Both the position numbers and the translations under genes were made by a program. Below the pieces are notes generated by a model. The model did not search any database. It was not told the DNA's origin and worked only from the letters and a program-made list of their open reading frames with translations. This document shows positions 34,728-43,168 of a stretch of DNA of 54,330 bases, piece by piece (position 1 is the stretch's first letter; the number at the start of each line of letters is the position of its first letter). The DNA comes from Bacteroides muris (ex Afrizal et al. 2022) (lineage in GTDB: Bacteria > Bacteroidota > Bacteroidia > Bacteroidales > Bacteroidaceae), in contig NZ_SRYZ01000027.1 of assembly GCF_004793475.1 (NCBI RefSeq), forward strand, positions 1 to 54,330, written 5' to 3'.

Positions 34728-36020
34728 ATGAGAAAATTATATTTAATTAAATTGCTTATTGTCGTGATTTCTTTTTCTTCGTGTCAAGAATCAGAAAATG
34801 TAGAGTCTATATCCAAATTGACAAGTAATCCTTATAAAATAAGTGTAGATGAAGCAAAAGATATTGTTTTAGATTTTATGCAAGTATTTCAAGGTTCAGA
34901 TAGTTGTAAAACAAGAACAAAAATGAGAAATCTTGAGATTGAAAGTGTTGAAATTGTTGATGCAAATAAAGTTATTACTAGAAGTGTTGGTATAGAAGAT
35001 ACCTTACTTTATGCTGTTAATTTTTCTAATAATGGTGGATATGTATTAGTGGGTGCTGATAGGAGAACTGAACCCATTTTTGGAGTCATAGATAATGGCT
35101 CTTTTTCTGAGAAAAGTGTTGAAGAAAATCCTAACTTCGCATATTTTCTCAATCTGGCATTAGGAAAAGCCGTATATGATGTTAAAACTAGTACTACTAA
35201 GGCTGTCAATCTGGGTATAGGTGATTATGATAATGTTTATGGAAGTGCTTACCATTTGACAAGCAAATGGGGGCAAGGTGCACCGTATAATGTATATTGT
35301 CCTGGCCCATATACAGGTTGTGTGGCTGTAGCTGTAGCGCAGATCTTATCTTATTTCCCTGTTATTGGAAATGTTAGTTGGCAAGATAATTTAGCTTCTG
35401 GAAGTGCAATTCTTCATTGGAATCAAATACAAAGTGATTGTTTTAAAAATGATGGCAGACTGAATACGTTTACAACTCCACAATCAGCAAATGAGATTGC
35501 ACATTTAATGAGATATCTAGGTGTTGTGTTAAAAGCTGAATACAAAGATGACGGTACATCCATGGAGTCAAAAGATGCTATAAATTGGATAAATGATTGG
35601 ACTTCTTTAAAAGCAACAAAACTGAAGGAATATAATGCCAATGAAATTTTTATGGCTGCAAATTTCTTTTCTAATAAATTAGTTTATATGAGAGGAAATA
35701 GGGGGAAAAATGATTTTTTAGGAATTACTATAAAATATACAGGTGGTCATGCTTGGGTGGCTGATGGTGCATTTTCTGCAAGAAGGAAAAGTGATAATAA
35801 GTTTGTGAATCTTTACCATTTTAACTGGGGATGGGATGGAAGTAACAATGGTTATTTTTTGGCTACTGTTTTTGATAGTTCTAATCCTGCCATTAAGGAT
35901 TCTGAATTGCCTGGATACTTAAGTTTGGATGATGATGGAACACCTGGTAATTATAAATATAACGTGGAATATTCTGTGATAGAGAATCCAAATATTTCGG
36001 GTGGTGGAACTATTCAATAG
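34728..36020 (+). CDS. C10 family cysteine protease (streptopain/SpeB-like)
   Basis: The 430-residue protein is made as a lipoprotein-type precursor (signal ending SFSSC). Residues about 30-160 resemble the Spi-type propeptide (LLYAVNFSNNGGYVLVGADR, then PIFGVIDNGSF), which keeps the enzyme inactive. The catalytic domain has Cys198 in YTGCVAVAVAQIL, His341 in GGHAWVADGA and the downstream FNWGWDG. These are the marks of C10 peptidases. B. fragilis C10 proteases (Bfp family) have been described on mobile elements. The small lipoprotein gene following by eight bases is in the position of their inhibitors. Confidence 0.9.
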   Translation: MRKLYLIKLLIVVISFSSCQESENVESISKLTSNPYKISVDEAKDIVLDFMQVFQGSDSCKTRTKMRNLEIESVEIVDANKVITRSVGIEDTLLYAVNFSNNGGYVLVGADRRTEPIFGVIDNGSFSEKSVEENPNFAYFLNLALGKAVYDVKTSTTKAVNLGIGDYDNVYGSAYHLTSKWGQGAPYNVYCPGPYTGCVAVAVAQILSYFPVIGNVSWQDNLASGSAILHWNQIQSDCFKNDGRLNTFTTPQSANEIAHLMRYLGVVLKAEYKDDGTSMESKDAINWINDWTSLKATKLKEYNANEIFMAANFFSNKLVYMRGNRGKNDFLGITIKYTGGHAWVADGAFSARRKSDNKFVNLYHFNWGWDGSNNGYFLATVFDSSNPAIKDSELPGYLSLDDDGTPGNYKYNVEYSVIENPNISGGGTIQ

Positions 36021-36028
36021 TAACAGCT

Positions 36029-36490
36029 ATGTATTATTCTAAATGCATACTATGTTTCATATCTATAATATTCTTCTTAGTTTCATGTAAAGAAACATGT
36101 GATACTACTCCTTTCAATTTTCATTGTTTGATAAGAGTAGTTGGTGGGGATGATAGTTCGTCTTTTAAAAAGAAGCCTGATCAAATATACGAGATTGTAA
36201 CAAATTTGTTAGAACCACGTAATGCTAAAATAGTAAACTTTGTTTATTTGGAAAATTATGATTGTATTGATATTCAAGTGCAGGAATATATTTCTAACAT
36301 AAAAAATGGCATTGTTAACTATGTTTTAGAAATCCAATATCCGAATGGGATTCGAATGCCAAAAGATACAATTAGAGTTGAGTATAAGTTTGAGATGAAC
36401 CAATCGTATATAATTAGTGCATTTTGTAATGACAAAGAACCGAAATACATGGCAGAAGACGTAATCGTATTTGAAATGAAGAACAAATAG
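36029..36490 (+). CDS. Lipoprotein after the C10 protease, possible inhibitor
   Basis: The 153-residue protein has a lipoprotein signal ending IFFLVSC. The mature part is beta-rich without a motif I know. It starts eight bases after the protease stop, so co-expression is very likely. C10 proteases in streptococci and Bacteroides are commonly paired with a small inhibitor that resembles the propeptide; I do not see clear resemblance to the propeptide here, so the role is only suggested by position. Confidence 0.6.
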   Translation: MYYSKCILCFISIIFFLVSCKETCDTTPFNFHCLIRVVGGDDSSSFKKKPDQIYEIVTNLLEPRNAKIVNFVYLENYDCIDIQVQEYISNIKNGIVNYVLEIQYPNGIRMPKDTIRVEYKFEMNQSYIISAFCNDKEPKYMAEDVIVFEMKNK

Positions 36491-36554
36491 ATTTAAAGTT
36501 ATGTAATGAGTAAATGTAGTAGATTTGCTTAACGTGAATATATAGAACTTTTTT

Positions 36555-36592
36555 CAGGCGACTGACAGAAAGCGGTTTCTGTCAGTCGCCTG
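36555..36592. terminator. Perfect hairpin between convergent units
   Basis: A 17-base arm (CAGGCGACTGACAGAAA) pairs perfectly with its complement around GCGG. It separates the plus-strand protease unit from the minus-strand backbone genes that end at 36597. The T-tract is poor on both strands, so it may serve as a barrier rather than a classical terminator. Confidence 0.6.
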
Positions 36593-36596
36593 ATTA

Positions 36597-37766
36597 TTAG
36601 ATGTTATTTATTAGTTGGTTTACCCGGTTCATAAGTTGTCCCGATATCTCGTGCAGTTCCCGGCACCGTTCCGGCTCCTGTTCCCGTGCGAAAGCGGTGA
36701 TGCCCTGCGTCAGCTTCCACAGGGTGGCCCCTCCGGTCACTCCGTCCTCCGGATTGTTGTTCATCAGTAATTTTTCCACTTCACGCCCTTCGCTCTTCAG
36801 CAGGCCGCCTTTCTGCACCAGTTGTTTGAGCTCCTTGTCGAAGTCCACATCTATTTCCGAAGCGCCCTGTATTTCGATGGCTTTCTGCATAAGTGTATCC
36901 TTGTTGTACAGTCCTTTGGTCAGGTCCGATACTGCCGATACGGTGGTCTGCGTGTCCAGCTCGTAGGTTTTCTGTGACAGTGCCAGTGAATCGGGCAGTC
37001 TTGCCCCCAGATGCACCTGCCGCATGACGGATTCACGTACCATCCCGTTCAGGCATGCCCCGTTGAGCAGGAACGAACGCATGTCCACGGATCCGTTGCC
37101 ATAGTCGGAAGTGGAAAAGCGTGCCCCGGCAAAGATGATGACCGTCCCGTTCTTTCTGGTGGGAATCTCAATGGGGGTGGGCAGGATGGTCTCGCACCAG
37201 ACCTTGGTGTCATTCATGTAGGCGTCCGATACGACCGCCCCCTGATTGGCCGCCTCCCGGATGAATGCGGTCAGGATATCCACCGAATTGAGCCGTCGGT
37301 ACGAGTCGGACAGTACGCCCCGCACTTCCATGCCTACCGCCCGGATAAGTACCCGTGTGCGCGCGGTCCAGCCCGAATGTTCGTTAAGGATGGTGGCGCA
37401 AAGCTGTTTCTGCCATACATCGCCACCGGACAGTTCGCGCAGGTACTTGGCCGGCACCCCCATCTTCTCCGAAATCTGGCTGATGGCATTGCCGTGCAGA
37501 CTGAAATTTCCCTCCGGCATGGTCATTTGCACCCGGTCCGACGCGCGGAATGAAATGACAGGCTGTTTCTCCTTGCCGCGCAGGTTCACCCCGATGGGGG
37601 CGATGAAGTCCTGCGCTATTTTTCCTTCGTCAAGCAGCCGTGCGATGGTCTCCATGACCCCCTGCCGTTTGCCTTCCACCATCCGTTGTACCTTGTTTAC
37701 GACCACCTGGTTCAATCCCTGCTGTTTTTCTACCGATGCAGGATTCGGCATTACTGTTACTTCCAT
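36597..37766 (-). CDS. DUF932-like mobile-element protein
   Basis: The 389-residue protein resembles the DUF932/phage-plasmid-like protein family: ISFRASDRVQMTMPEGNFSL, cut for length, then AKYLRELS, GWTARTRVLIR, RGVLSDSYRRLNSVDIL and GARFSTSDYGNGS. The family is widespread on plasmids, phages and ICEs and its function is unknown to me. It is the last gene of the minus-strand backbone run. No signal peptide or membrane segment is present. Confidence 0.7.
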   Translation of the reverse strand: MEVTVMPNPASVEKQQGLNQVVVNKVQRMVEGKRQGVMETIARLLDEGKIAQDFIAPIGVNLRGKEKQPVISFRASDRVQMTMPEGNFSLHGNAISQISEKMGVPAKYLRELSGGDVWQKQLCATILNEHSGWTARTRVLIRAVGMEVRGVLSDSYRRLNSVDILTAFIREAANQGAVVSDAYMNDTKVWCETILPTPIEIPTRKNGTVIIFAGARFSTSDYGNGSVDMRSFLLNGACLNGMVRESVMRQVHLGARLPDSLALSQKTYELDTQTTVSAVSDLTKGLYNKDTLMQKAIEIQGASEIDVDFDKELKQLVQKGGLLKSEGREVEKLLMNNNPEDGVTGGATLWKLTQGITAFAREQEPERCRELHEISGQLMNRVNQLINNI

Positions 37767-37791
37767 ATTCTTGTTCTTTTAATTGATAAGT

Positions 37792-38031
37792 TTATTTCTT
37801 TATTCTCCATCCGTTCCTGTAATGGATGGTCCTGATTCCAGTCCGCACATACCCCTGATTCTTGTCATGCCTGTATTCGTACATGAGCAATGCATGGTTT
37901 ATTGCGGGCAGCTCACCTTTCTCCCTCAGTTTGTCCAGACGCGGCTTTGCCGCCTCCAGACAGGAAAACCCGCCGAAGAAGCGGTTGCCCGTCATGTTGT
38001 AGAGTTCGATAAAATCATAATTTGTTCCCAT
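37792..38031 (-). CDS. Small conserved-looking protein (79 residues)
   Basis: The start overlaps the preceding gene by 17 bases, and the sequence MGTNYDFIELYNMTGNRFFG has normal protein character with a basic C-terminus. I do not recognise the family. It lies 25 bases upstream of the DUF932-like gene. Confidence 0.6.
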   Translation of the reverse strand: MGTNYDFIELYNMTGNRFFGGFSCLEAAKPRLDKLREKGELPAINHALLMYEYRHDKNQGYVRTGIRTIHYRNGWRIKK

Positions 38032-38896
38032 GGCCTGTCTTGTTTTGGACGGGAGGTTCCATCCCGTATTTTTTCATGAAGCGGATATATTCCTTCTCAC
38101 TGTATCCGGTCATTCCGAACAGTTCGTAGTAACCGTGTATGAAGGTCTTTTCCGTTCTCGCCTTGTGGGGACTGACGTTCTTGTGGCAGCAGACAATGTG
38201 CCTGACGAAGCGGTAACACTTGCACAAGTCCTCCCAGATGGTGTATTCCCTGTCCGTATGAGGTTCGTAATAGCCGCAGGAGAGGTTGATGCAGGATACG
38301 GACAGTCCCCTTGCCTTCAGGGTATGCACGTCCGTGCTCAGCCCGCTTGCCGGGTGATACCCGTATCTGCCGGGACTGACGGTCTCCAGGAATTCCTCCG
38401 AGCAGAGTTCCATCCCGTGGACTCTTGTAATGATGTCACCGTTGCCCTTGCGGTCACATCCGATGACGAAGCGGCAGTCCGCAAAGAAATCCATGTCGGC
38501 TTTCCGGCTGCCTATGCATCCGTTTTCTTCCTGTACGAAGAAAGCACATTTCATCGCCTTGAAACTTTCCAGGCACTTCAAACAGACCCAGATGCCGTTC
38601 TTGTCATCGGCACCGATTCCGGTCATCCGTCTGTGTTTATGGTCGTATCCGACAATCATCGATTCCGCGACAAGGTGGGCTGCATACGTGCCTGTCTTGC
38701 GGCGGTGCACTTCGTCCATGTGTGCCACGACACAGGGGTAGCTTTTCCGGTTGCCTTTGACCGCGTAGATGTTGCCATGCCTGTCTTTCCGGTAAGCGAT
38801 TCCCATGCGTCTGAGCTCGTCCGTGATAAACCGGGCCATCCGCTTCTCCCCGCCTGAGGGAGAAGAGATGTTGTAAAGGGCCATTAATCTTTCCAT
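38015..38896 (-). CDS. M20/M28-like zinc peptidase
   Basis: The 293-residue protein shows the complete co-catalytic metal set of M20/M28/M42 peptidases: His59 and Asp61 in AHMDEV, Asp97 or 98 in GADDKNG, Glu123-Glu124 in QEENGCIGS, Asp148 in GCDRKG and His213 in YYEPHTDRE. STDVHTL and NLSCGYYE strengthen the match to PepT-like enzymes. It is shorter than usual family members (about 340-410), so the dimerisation domain is reduced or missing. A cytoplasmic peptidase inside an ICE backbone is unexpected. Its substrate is unknown. Confidence 0.8.
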   Translation of the reverse strand: MERLMALYNISSPSGGEKRMARFITDELRRMGIAYRKDRHGNIYAVKGNRKSYPCVVAHMDEVHRRKTGTYAAHLVAESMIVGYDHKHRRMTGIGADDKNGIWVCLKCLESFKAMKCAFFVQEENGCIGSRKADMDFFADCRFVIGCDRKGNGDIITRVHGMELCSEEFLETVSPGRYGYHPASGLSTDVHTLKARGLSVSCINLSCGYYEPHTDREYTIWEDLCKCYRFVRHIVCCHKNVSPHKARTEKTFIHGYYELFGMTGYSEKEYIRFMKKYGMEPPVQNKTGHGNKL

Positions 38897-38906
38897 ATTC
38901 TGATAT

Positions 38907-40136
38907 TTAAGAGGTGAATAATTTCTGAATTTGCAGGTAGCTTTTGAATCCGGGTATGGGCCGTCCCTTTTTGAACAGCGTGGAGGGATAGATTTTTCCC
39001 TTGTATTCCACCGGAGTCCCTTTCATGATCGTGCCGAAGGCCGTTTGTGTATAATAGAGGGGGTAACACACGTTGCAGTACAGTCTGTTGCTGTCCTCAT
39101 GTATGCCTCCGCATTGTGGGCATACATACCTCAAGGCTGTTGCACACCCCTGTGTGTGCTGGCAGGAGGCGATCGCCGTACAGCCGTTGTGATTGGTCAG
39201 TTCCAGCCTGCTACCGTTCAGGTGGATGTAATGGAACGTATCCAGATAGGGAACCCCTTTTTTGTGCCACCGGAATGCCGGCACCTTCACCGACAGCCGG
39301 ACATGCACTTCCGTGCCGGGTTCCTCTGCCATTCCGGGTATCTGGCTCATGCTGATGAAATCTTCCGGATGCGTATAGTCGTTGTATTTCTTCCGTAGGT
39401 TGATGCCGAGGCTTCCCGCCTGCTCCCTGATCAAATCCATGACAAAGGCATGTGACGTATAGATACGGTCCAGTACGGAAACCTGTATGGCCGGCATTCC
39501 GGTTGTGTTCCACACGGCTTTCCTCCATACGACGGCCCTTCCGATCACGTTGTTCCCTTCGTCCCTCGCTACCAGGATGCCGGCACCCGCGAAGTTGGCG
39601 TAGAAATCCGCCGCATTGCGCGCCTTGTCTTCGTACCGCATACATGAATTGTGCAGGGTGGACGTGTCTCCGTCCGTAATGGAACTGTAGTTGGATTCCT
39701 GATAGGCGTCCAGGAAATCATTCATTCCCGTATGCAACCTGACGGAAACTTTGCTGTCGAGCGTGATGGCGCTGCGGAAATAACTGATCTCGCAGGATGT
39801 GTATTCCCGCAGGTTCTTGAACTGTTCGATGAAGGTGGATGGTTCCAGGTCTGTCCGGTTTTCAGGGAACCAGGGTGCCTGAGGGTTGTTCCTGTCCGGG
39901 AAATTGGGATGTTCCGGGTCCTTGTTGAAGGCGGTGAACACAATCCGGATTTTCCGGAAGGAACCGCAGTCCGTCCACTTCCGTTTGGTGGACAGGAAAT
40001 TATAGGATCCGCGGATAATCTCCTGCGCCGGGCGGTTTTTCTTCAACTCGGACAGGATGTCCGCCGCGATCACACTTCCGTTTGCCGCCGCATGCGTCAG
40101 ACGGGATTTCAGTTCGTTGCTTGCATAAAGTCTCAT
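38907..40136 (-). CDS. Mobile-element protein with C-terminal zinc-binding cysteines
   Basis: The 409-residue protein is of unknown function. The centre holds SCMRYEDKARNAADFYANF, then GILVARDEGNNVIGRAVVW and DRIYTSHAFVMDLI, a pattern I associate with proteins of phages and ICEs, with a loose resemblance to acyltransferase-like folds. The C-terminal part has YVCPQCGGIHE and LYCNVCYPL, a likely zinc ribbon. It overlaps the methylase-like gene by four bases (ATGA type). Confidence 0.65.
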   Translation of the reverse strand: MRLYASNELKSRLTHAAANGSVIAADILSELKKNRPAQEIIRGSYNFLSTKRKWTDCGSFRKIRIVFTAFNKDPEHPNFPDRNNPQAPWFPENRTDLEPSTFIEQFKNLREYTSCEISYFRSAITLDSKVSVRLHTGMNDFLDAYQESNYSSITDGDTSTLHNSCMRYEDKARNAADFYANFAGAGILVARDEGNNVIGRAVVWRKAVWNTTGMPAIQVSVLDRIYTSHAFVMDLIREQAGSLGINLRKKYNDYTHPEDFISMSQIPGMAEEPGTEVHVRLSVKVPAFRWHKKGVPYLDTFHYIHLNGSRLELTNHNGCTAIASCQHTQGCATALRYVCPQCGGIHEDSNRLYCNVCYPLYYTQTAFGTIMKGTPVEYKGKIYPSTLFKKGRPIPGFKSYLQIQKLFTS

Positions 40137-40903
40137 GATATTGTTTTTTTAGAAGTTAAACATGCGGGACGGGATACCGGGGCATCCTTCCGCTTTTGGA
40201 ATTGTGCCATACGCTGTTTCAGGCCGGAAAGGGGGATGTTCCGGCTTGTCCGGTATTCGTCCTCGCTCATTTTCCGGATGGTGGGAATGCCGGTCGTCGT
40301 CAGGACAGGATTCACGAACCATCCGTCCTTGAAGTCCTCGGGGAGCAGGCTGTCATGCTGGATGACCTCGCCCACGCATCCGTGTATGAGCATGTTGCAG
40401 ACGGTCATCAGGCAGCAGGTACGGCTGATGTCCTCCGCAACCAGGTAATTGCCCAAGTTGCGTACGTGGTACGCCAGTAGCAGCCTTCCGCTTCCGCAAG
40501 TCGGGTCATTCATCCGTTTGCCGGTCGTTTTCTCATCCGTACCGGTACATTGTACCATCAGGTCACAGATGTGCACGGGGGTGAAGAACTGTCCGTGCGC
40601 CTGCTGCCCGCCCCGGGAAGAGAGGGCCATGAACAGGTCACCGAACGCGTCGAACCACTCACGGGTCTGCAATTCCCGCTGCATGAGCTGTATCCATCCG
40701 GCAAGCAGTTCCATGAAGAAACGGTTCTGCTGCCGTTTGTATTTCCAGTCCTTGACGGGCGGCGCACCGGGTGAGAACCCGTGGGTGACGTAACGCAGGA
40801 AATCGTTGAAGACGGACATCGGCTCGTATCCGTTCGAATATGCGAAATCGCAGATAAGCTTCTCAAGCGGACGTAACGCTTGCGGAGTGTTGTACTGTGC
40901 CAT
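40133..40903 (-). CDS. N6-adenine DNA methylase-like protein, altered motif IV
   Basis: The 256-residue protein resembles the catalytic domain of HsdM-type methylases: GQFFTPVHICDLMV, motif I NDPTCGSGRLLLA, VAEDISRTCC and QHDSLLPEDF. Where the catalytic NPPY/NPPF is expected there is WFVNPVLTTTGI. There is no target recognition domain. It may bind DNA or SAM without methylating, or use a variant site. Its neighbours are unknown backbone proteins, and no restriction gene is nearby. The family is known on Bacteroidales elements as an orphan. Confidence 0.75.
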   Translation of the reverse strand: MAQYNTPQALRPLEKLICDFAYSNGYEPMSVFNDFLRYVTHGFSPGAPPVKDWKYKRQQNRFFMELLAGWIQLMQRELQTREWFDAFGDLFMALSSRGGQQAHGQFFTPVHICDLMVQCTGTDEKTTGKRMNDPTCGSGRLLLAYHVRNLGNYLVAEDISRTCCLMTVCNMLIHGCVGEVIQHDSLLPEDFKDGWFVNPVLTTTGIPTIRKMSEDEYRTSRNIPLSGLKQRMAQFQKRKDAPVSRPACLTSKKTIS

Positions 40904-40904
40904 A

Positions 40905-41711
40905 TTATTCTGATTTTTTATAGATGGTTACTGTATGCCCGTCATGGTCTGTCCGTATCCTGACGGGGGAAACACCAAGGAAAGAGAGGTGGGTTTCCGC
41001 TTTCAGCATGTTCCATTCCCATGCGGGGAGTTCCTTCCATTCCATCCGGTATCCCCATAGTATGAACAGGCCTTGGCGGAATCCGTCGAAAAGTCTTCCG
41101 TGCAGGATCCCGACCATCCGGTCCAGTTCTTCCTTGGAGTAGACAGTGAATGATTCGTTCCGGTAAATGAACGCGCCTGCCGGCTCAATGTCCTGCCGGC
41201 GTTCGATGAGGTATTTTGTCCATTCTTTTGTGGTGTACTCTCCGTACAAGGGTTCAGGTTCCGTATATTTCCATGCCCTGACGGATGTGTGGAACAGGAC
41301 CGCGCCGTTCTCGTGTCTTCCGGTATGCCCCCATGTCCGGAACTGTTTGCCGCGTATGCCGTCCGGAAGTAATAATCCCGGGTCTGTCGTAACCCAAGGT
41401 CCTCCTTCCGTGTTATAACAGGTCCGTCCTTCTTTCTCATGGCAGAACGGCATCCGGGGAAGAAGGCAGAGCTGGGCTTCCCGGCCATCGCTTCTTTCAA
41501 TGTGCGCCTGCGGATAGTAGTCGCCGCCACGGGTGGTATAAGTGACGGTGTCTCCGGCTACGGGTGCCGGGTTCTCTTCCCGCTCTTTCCGCATCCTGAA
41601 GATCAGCCGGTTCACTTTCTCCACATCGCGCTCCTCTATGGAACATGCGCATCCTTCACGCTCATTGAGCCGGACCAGGCTTTTCAGGTCATAAAAGTTA
41701 CTGTATTCCAT
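40905..41711 (-). CDS. Backbone protein of unknown function (268 residues)
   Basis: I chose the ATG at 41709-41711 (MEYSNFYDLKSLVRLNEREG), directly after the stop of the upstream gene. The frame is open further but would overlap that gene by 50 bases. The protein is soluble, with EERDVEKVNRLIFRMRKERE near the start and many aromatic residues later. No motif recognised. It is next to the methylase-like gene with one base between, so co-translation is likely. Confidence 0.65.
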   Translation of the reverse strand: MEYSNFYDLKSLVRLNEREGCACSIEERDVEKVNRLIFRMRKEREENPAPVAGDTVTYTTRGGDYYPQAHIERSDGREAQLCLLPRMPFCHEKEGRTCYNTEGGPWVTTDPGLLLPDGIRGKQFRTWGHTGRHENGAVLFHTSVRAWKYTEPEPLYGEYTTKEWTKYLIERRQDIEPAGAFIYRNESFTVYSKEELDRMVGILHGRLFDGFRQGLFILWGYRMEWKELPAWEWNMLKAETHLSFLGVSPVRIRTDHDGHTVTIYKKSE

Positions 41712-41712
41712 G

Positions 41713-41976
41713 TCATGACCGGTTTTGTTGGTACAATCCGACCTGGCGGGCAACCATGTCACAGAATTTCTGTCCGTTCTCCTTCTCGCTTCTGAAATAG
41801 GCGATCATGTCCCAGAGGTTCCGGTTGAAATAGCCGGTCCATTTCTCGTAGTAGTGGCTTCCGTCGACCTTCCCGAACGTTTCTTCAAAAAGCGCGGGAG
41901 TCAGTTCCTCATCCCCGTGATGGTTGTATTGCCACAGGGAGACAAGCAGCATTTGGTTGTAATCCAGTGTTTCCAT
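41713..41976 (-). CDS. Small acidic protein behind structured leader copy 2
   Basis: The 87-residue protein METLDYNQMLLVSLWQYNHH onward is acidic and aromatic, contains FEETFGKVDGSHYYEKWTGY and has no motif I know. Its start lies 72 bases after the end of leader copy 2 on the minus strand. The word ATGTCTCAC stands 16 bases before the ATG, as in the other leader-bearing genes. Confidence 0.65.
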   Translation of the reverse strand: METLDYNQMLLVSLWQYNHHGDEELTPALFEETFGKVDGSHYYEKWTGYFNRNLWDMIAYFRSEKENGQKFCDMVARQVGLYQQNRS

Positions 41977-42047
41977 ATCTGTTCTTTTTTAGTGAGACAT
42001 CTGCCTACACGGGTAGGCATTTTTATTTCTTGATGTCTTTCCTGTCT

Positions 42048-42166
42048 GTTTGCCGGGGATTGTACAAGGCTTGGCGAAAGAAAATACCGGAGCGGAGCGA
42101 GGATGATTTTCTTTCAGCCAACCCAGCCCCTGCAAGGGGCCGCCTTGCGCAATCATCCCGGCAAAC
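42048..42166 (-). ncRNA. Structured leader element, copy 2
   Basis: The outer helix pairs 42048-42057 (GTTTGCCGGG) with 42157-42166 (CCCGGCAAAC). The second helix pairs 42058-42070 with 42142-42154. The inner AT-rich helix pairs 42071-42085 with 42106-42121, and GCCCCT/AGGGGC forms a side hairpin at about 42126-42140. The outer helix shares no sequence with those of copies 1 and 3 yet is perfectly paired. The minus-strand small hairpin is at 42002-42019 and ATGTCTCAC at 41992-42000. Confidence 0.6.
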
Positions 42167-42185
42167 GGCTATCTTTACAGCAAGA

Positions 42186-42258
42186 AATGAAAAAGCGGAC
42201 CTCAGCTTTTCAGTTCTGAAGTCCGCTTTCCGGTCATTTTGGAATTTCATGCTTTTCA
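42186..42258 (-). repeat. 3'-end repeat with terminator hairpin, copy A
   Basis: This 73-base stretch matches 42572-42643. Both begin at AATGA and end on the stop codon of a minus-strand gene. On the minus strand it forms AGCGGACTTCAG/CTGAGGTCCGCT followed by TTTTC, a good rho-independent terminator for the DUF4120 gene. Confidence 0.75.
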
Positions 42259-42546
42259 GGTATGTATCTGCCATCCGTGGAACGGCTGCAATGTTACGGC
42301 GAACGATCTGTCAGGAATTCCGTGATAGAGCAGACCTCCCACGATACCAGTTTTTCCGTCGGGATAGCGTTGTGTGAAGCCGAACGAGTATGGGGCATGG
42401 TCATAACAGAGTGAAATCTCGCTGGGCCGGTCGGGATTTTCCTCCCAACTCTTCAACCGGTCCAGACATTTTTGGAGCGAGGTGTCGCCGATGGATTCAG
42501 CATAGCGCTTTACATTCTCGAAATGTTCTTCATTCAGGATTTTCAT
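42256..42546 (-). CDS. DUF4120 family protein
   Basis: The 96-residue protein reads MKILNEEHFENVKRYAESI, then APYSFGFTQRYPDGKTGIVG and LLYHGIPDRSF, ending FHGWQIHT. This fits my memory of DUF4120, a small family on Bacteroidales mobile elements without known function. It is bracketed by two near-identical 3'-end repeats (copies A and B). The leader has TTGTTTAACAGATAAAA before the ATG, close to the tail of structured leader copy 1, although the main structure is missing. Confidence 0.72.
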   Translation of the reverse strand: MKILNEEHFENVKRYAESIGDTSLQKCLDRLKSWEENPDRPSEISLCYDHAPYSFGFTQRYPDGKTGIVGGLLYHGIPDRSFAVTLQPFHGWQIHT

Positions 42547-42571
42547 GACTTTTGCGTTTTATCTGTTAAAC

Positions 42572-42643
42572 AATGAAGAAGCGGACCTCGGCTTTTCCGC
42601 TTTGAAGTCCGTTCTCCGGTCATTTTGGGATTTCATGCTTTCA
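42572..42643 (-). repeat. 3'-end repeat with terminator hairpin, copy B
   Basis: It matches copy A over about 72 bases, including CCGGTCATTTTGG and TTTCATGCTTTCA, and ends on the stop codon of the 42641-43120 gene. The hairpin is weaker than in copy A. Confidence 0.7.
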
Positions 42644-43120
42644 AATGAAAGGCAAGGCGGTGTCTTCCAACATGGGGGCCAGCATCCGGCACATCTCGTA
42701 AGCCGCCCTGTTGCGCCCGTCAATATGGCTCGGCTCACGTTTTGCCATACCGATGATGCATGCTTTCATCACTCTGAAGAAAGCCTGTTCCAATGTCTTG
42801 TGAAAATAGGGAAGGGTTTCGGCGAAACGTTCCGGATTGAACCCCATGTCATTCAACGCCTGTTCCAGTTTCCTGGCCGTCTTGTATTCACGGCTTTCCT
42901 CCAGTCGTTCCGGAATGTCGCCGAAACGGGCTGTATGCAACTGGCGTTCCAGCTCGGTAACGGCTACTGAAAGTAGTAGTTGGATGGCGGCGACATTGCC
43001 GATTCCGAATTTCTGACCGTCGGTTGTGTGGAACTCGATTATGTCCACAGTACCGTTTTCCTGCATTCTCTTGTAGTGGGCAAGATTCTCGCCCAACATT
43101 TTTGCTTTTTGATTGTCCAT
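42641..43120 (-). CDS. Backbone protein of unknown function (159 residues)
   Basis: The protein begins MDNQKAKMLGENLAHYKRMQ and continues with a mostly helical fold (LLLSVAVTELERQLH, then YKTARKLEQALNDMGFNPER). No membrane segment or catalytic motif is visible. Its stop lies inside repeat copy B, suggesting that the 3' end was exchanged between this gene and the DUF4120 gene. Confidence 0.65.
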   Translation of the reverse strand: MDNQKAKMLGENLAHYKRMQENGTVDIIEFHTTDGQKFGIGNVAAIQLLLSVAVTELERQLHTARFGDIPERLEESREYKTARKLEQALNDMGFNPERFAETLPYFHKTLEQAFFRVMKACIIGMAKREPSHIDGRNRAAYEMCRMLAPMLEDTALPFI

Positions 43121-43168
43121 AATCTTATTTTTTGAATTGGTATTTGATTCGTTCTTGTGTAGTTGTTT

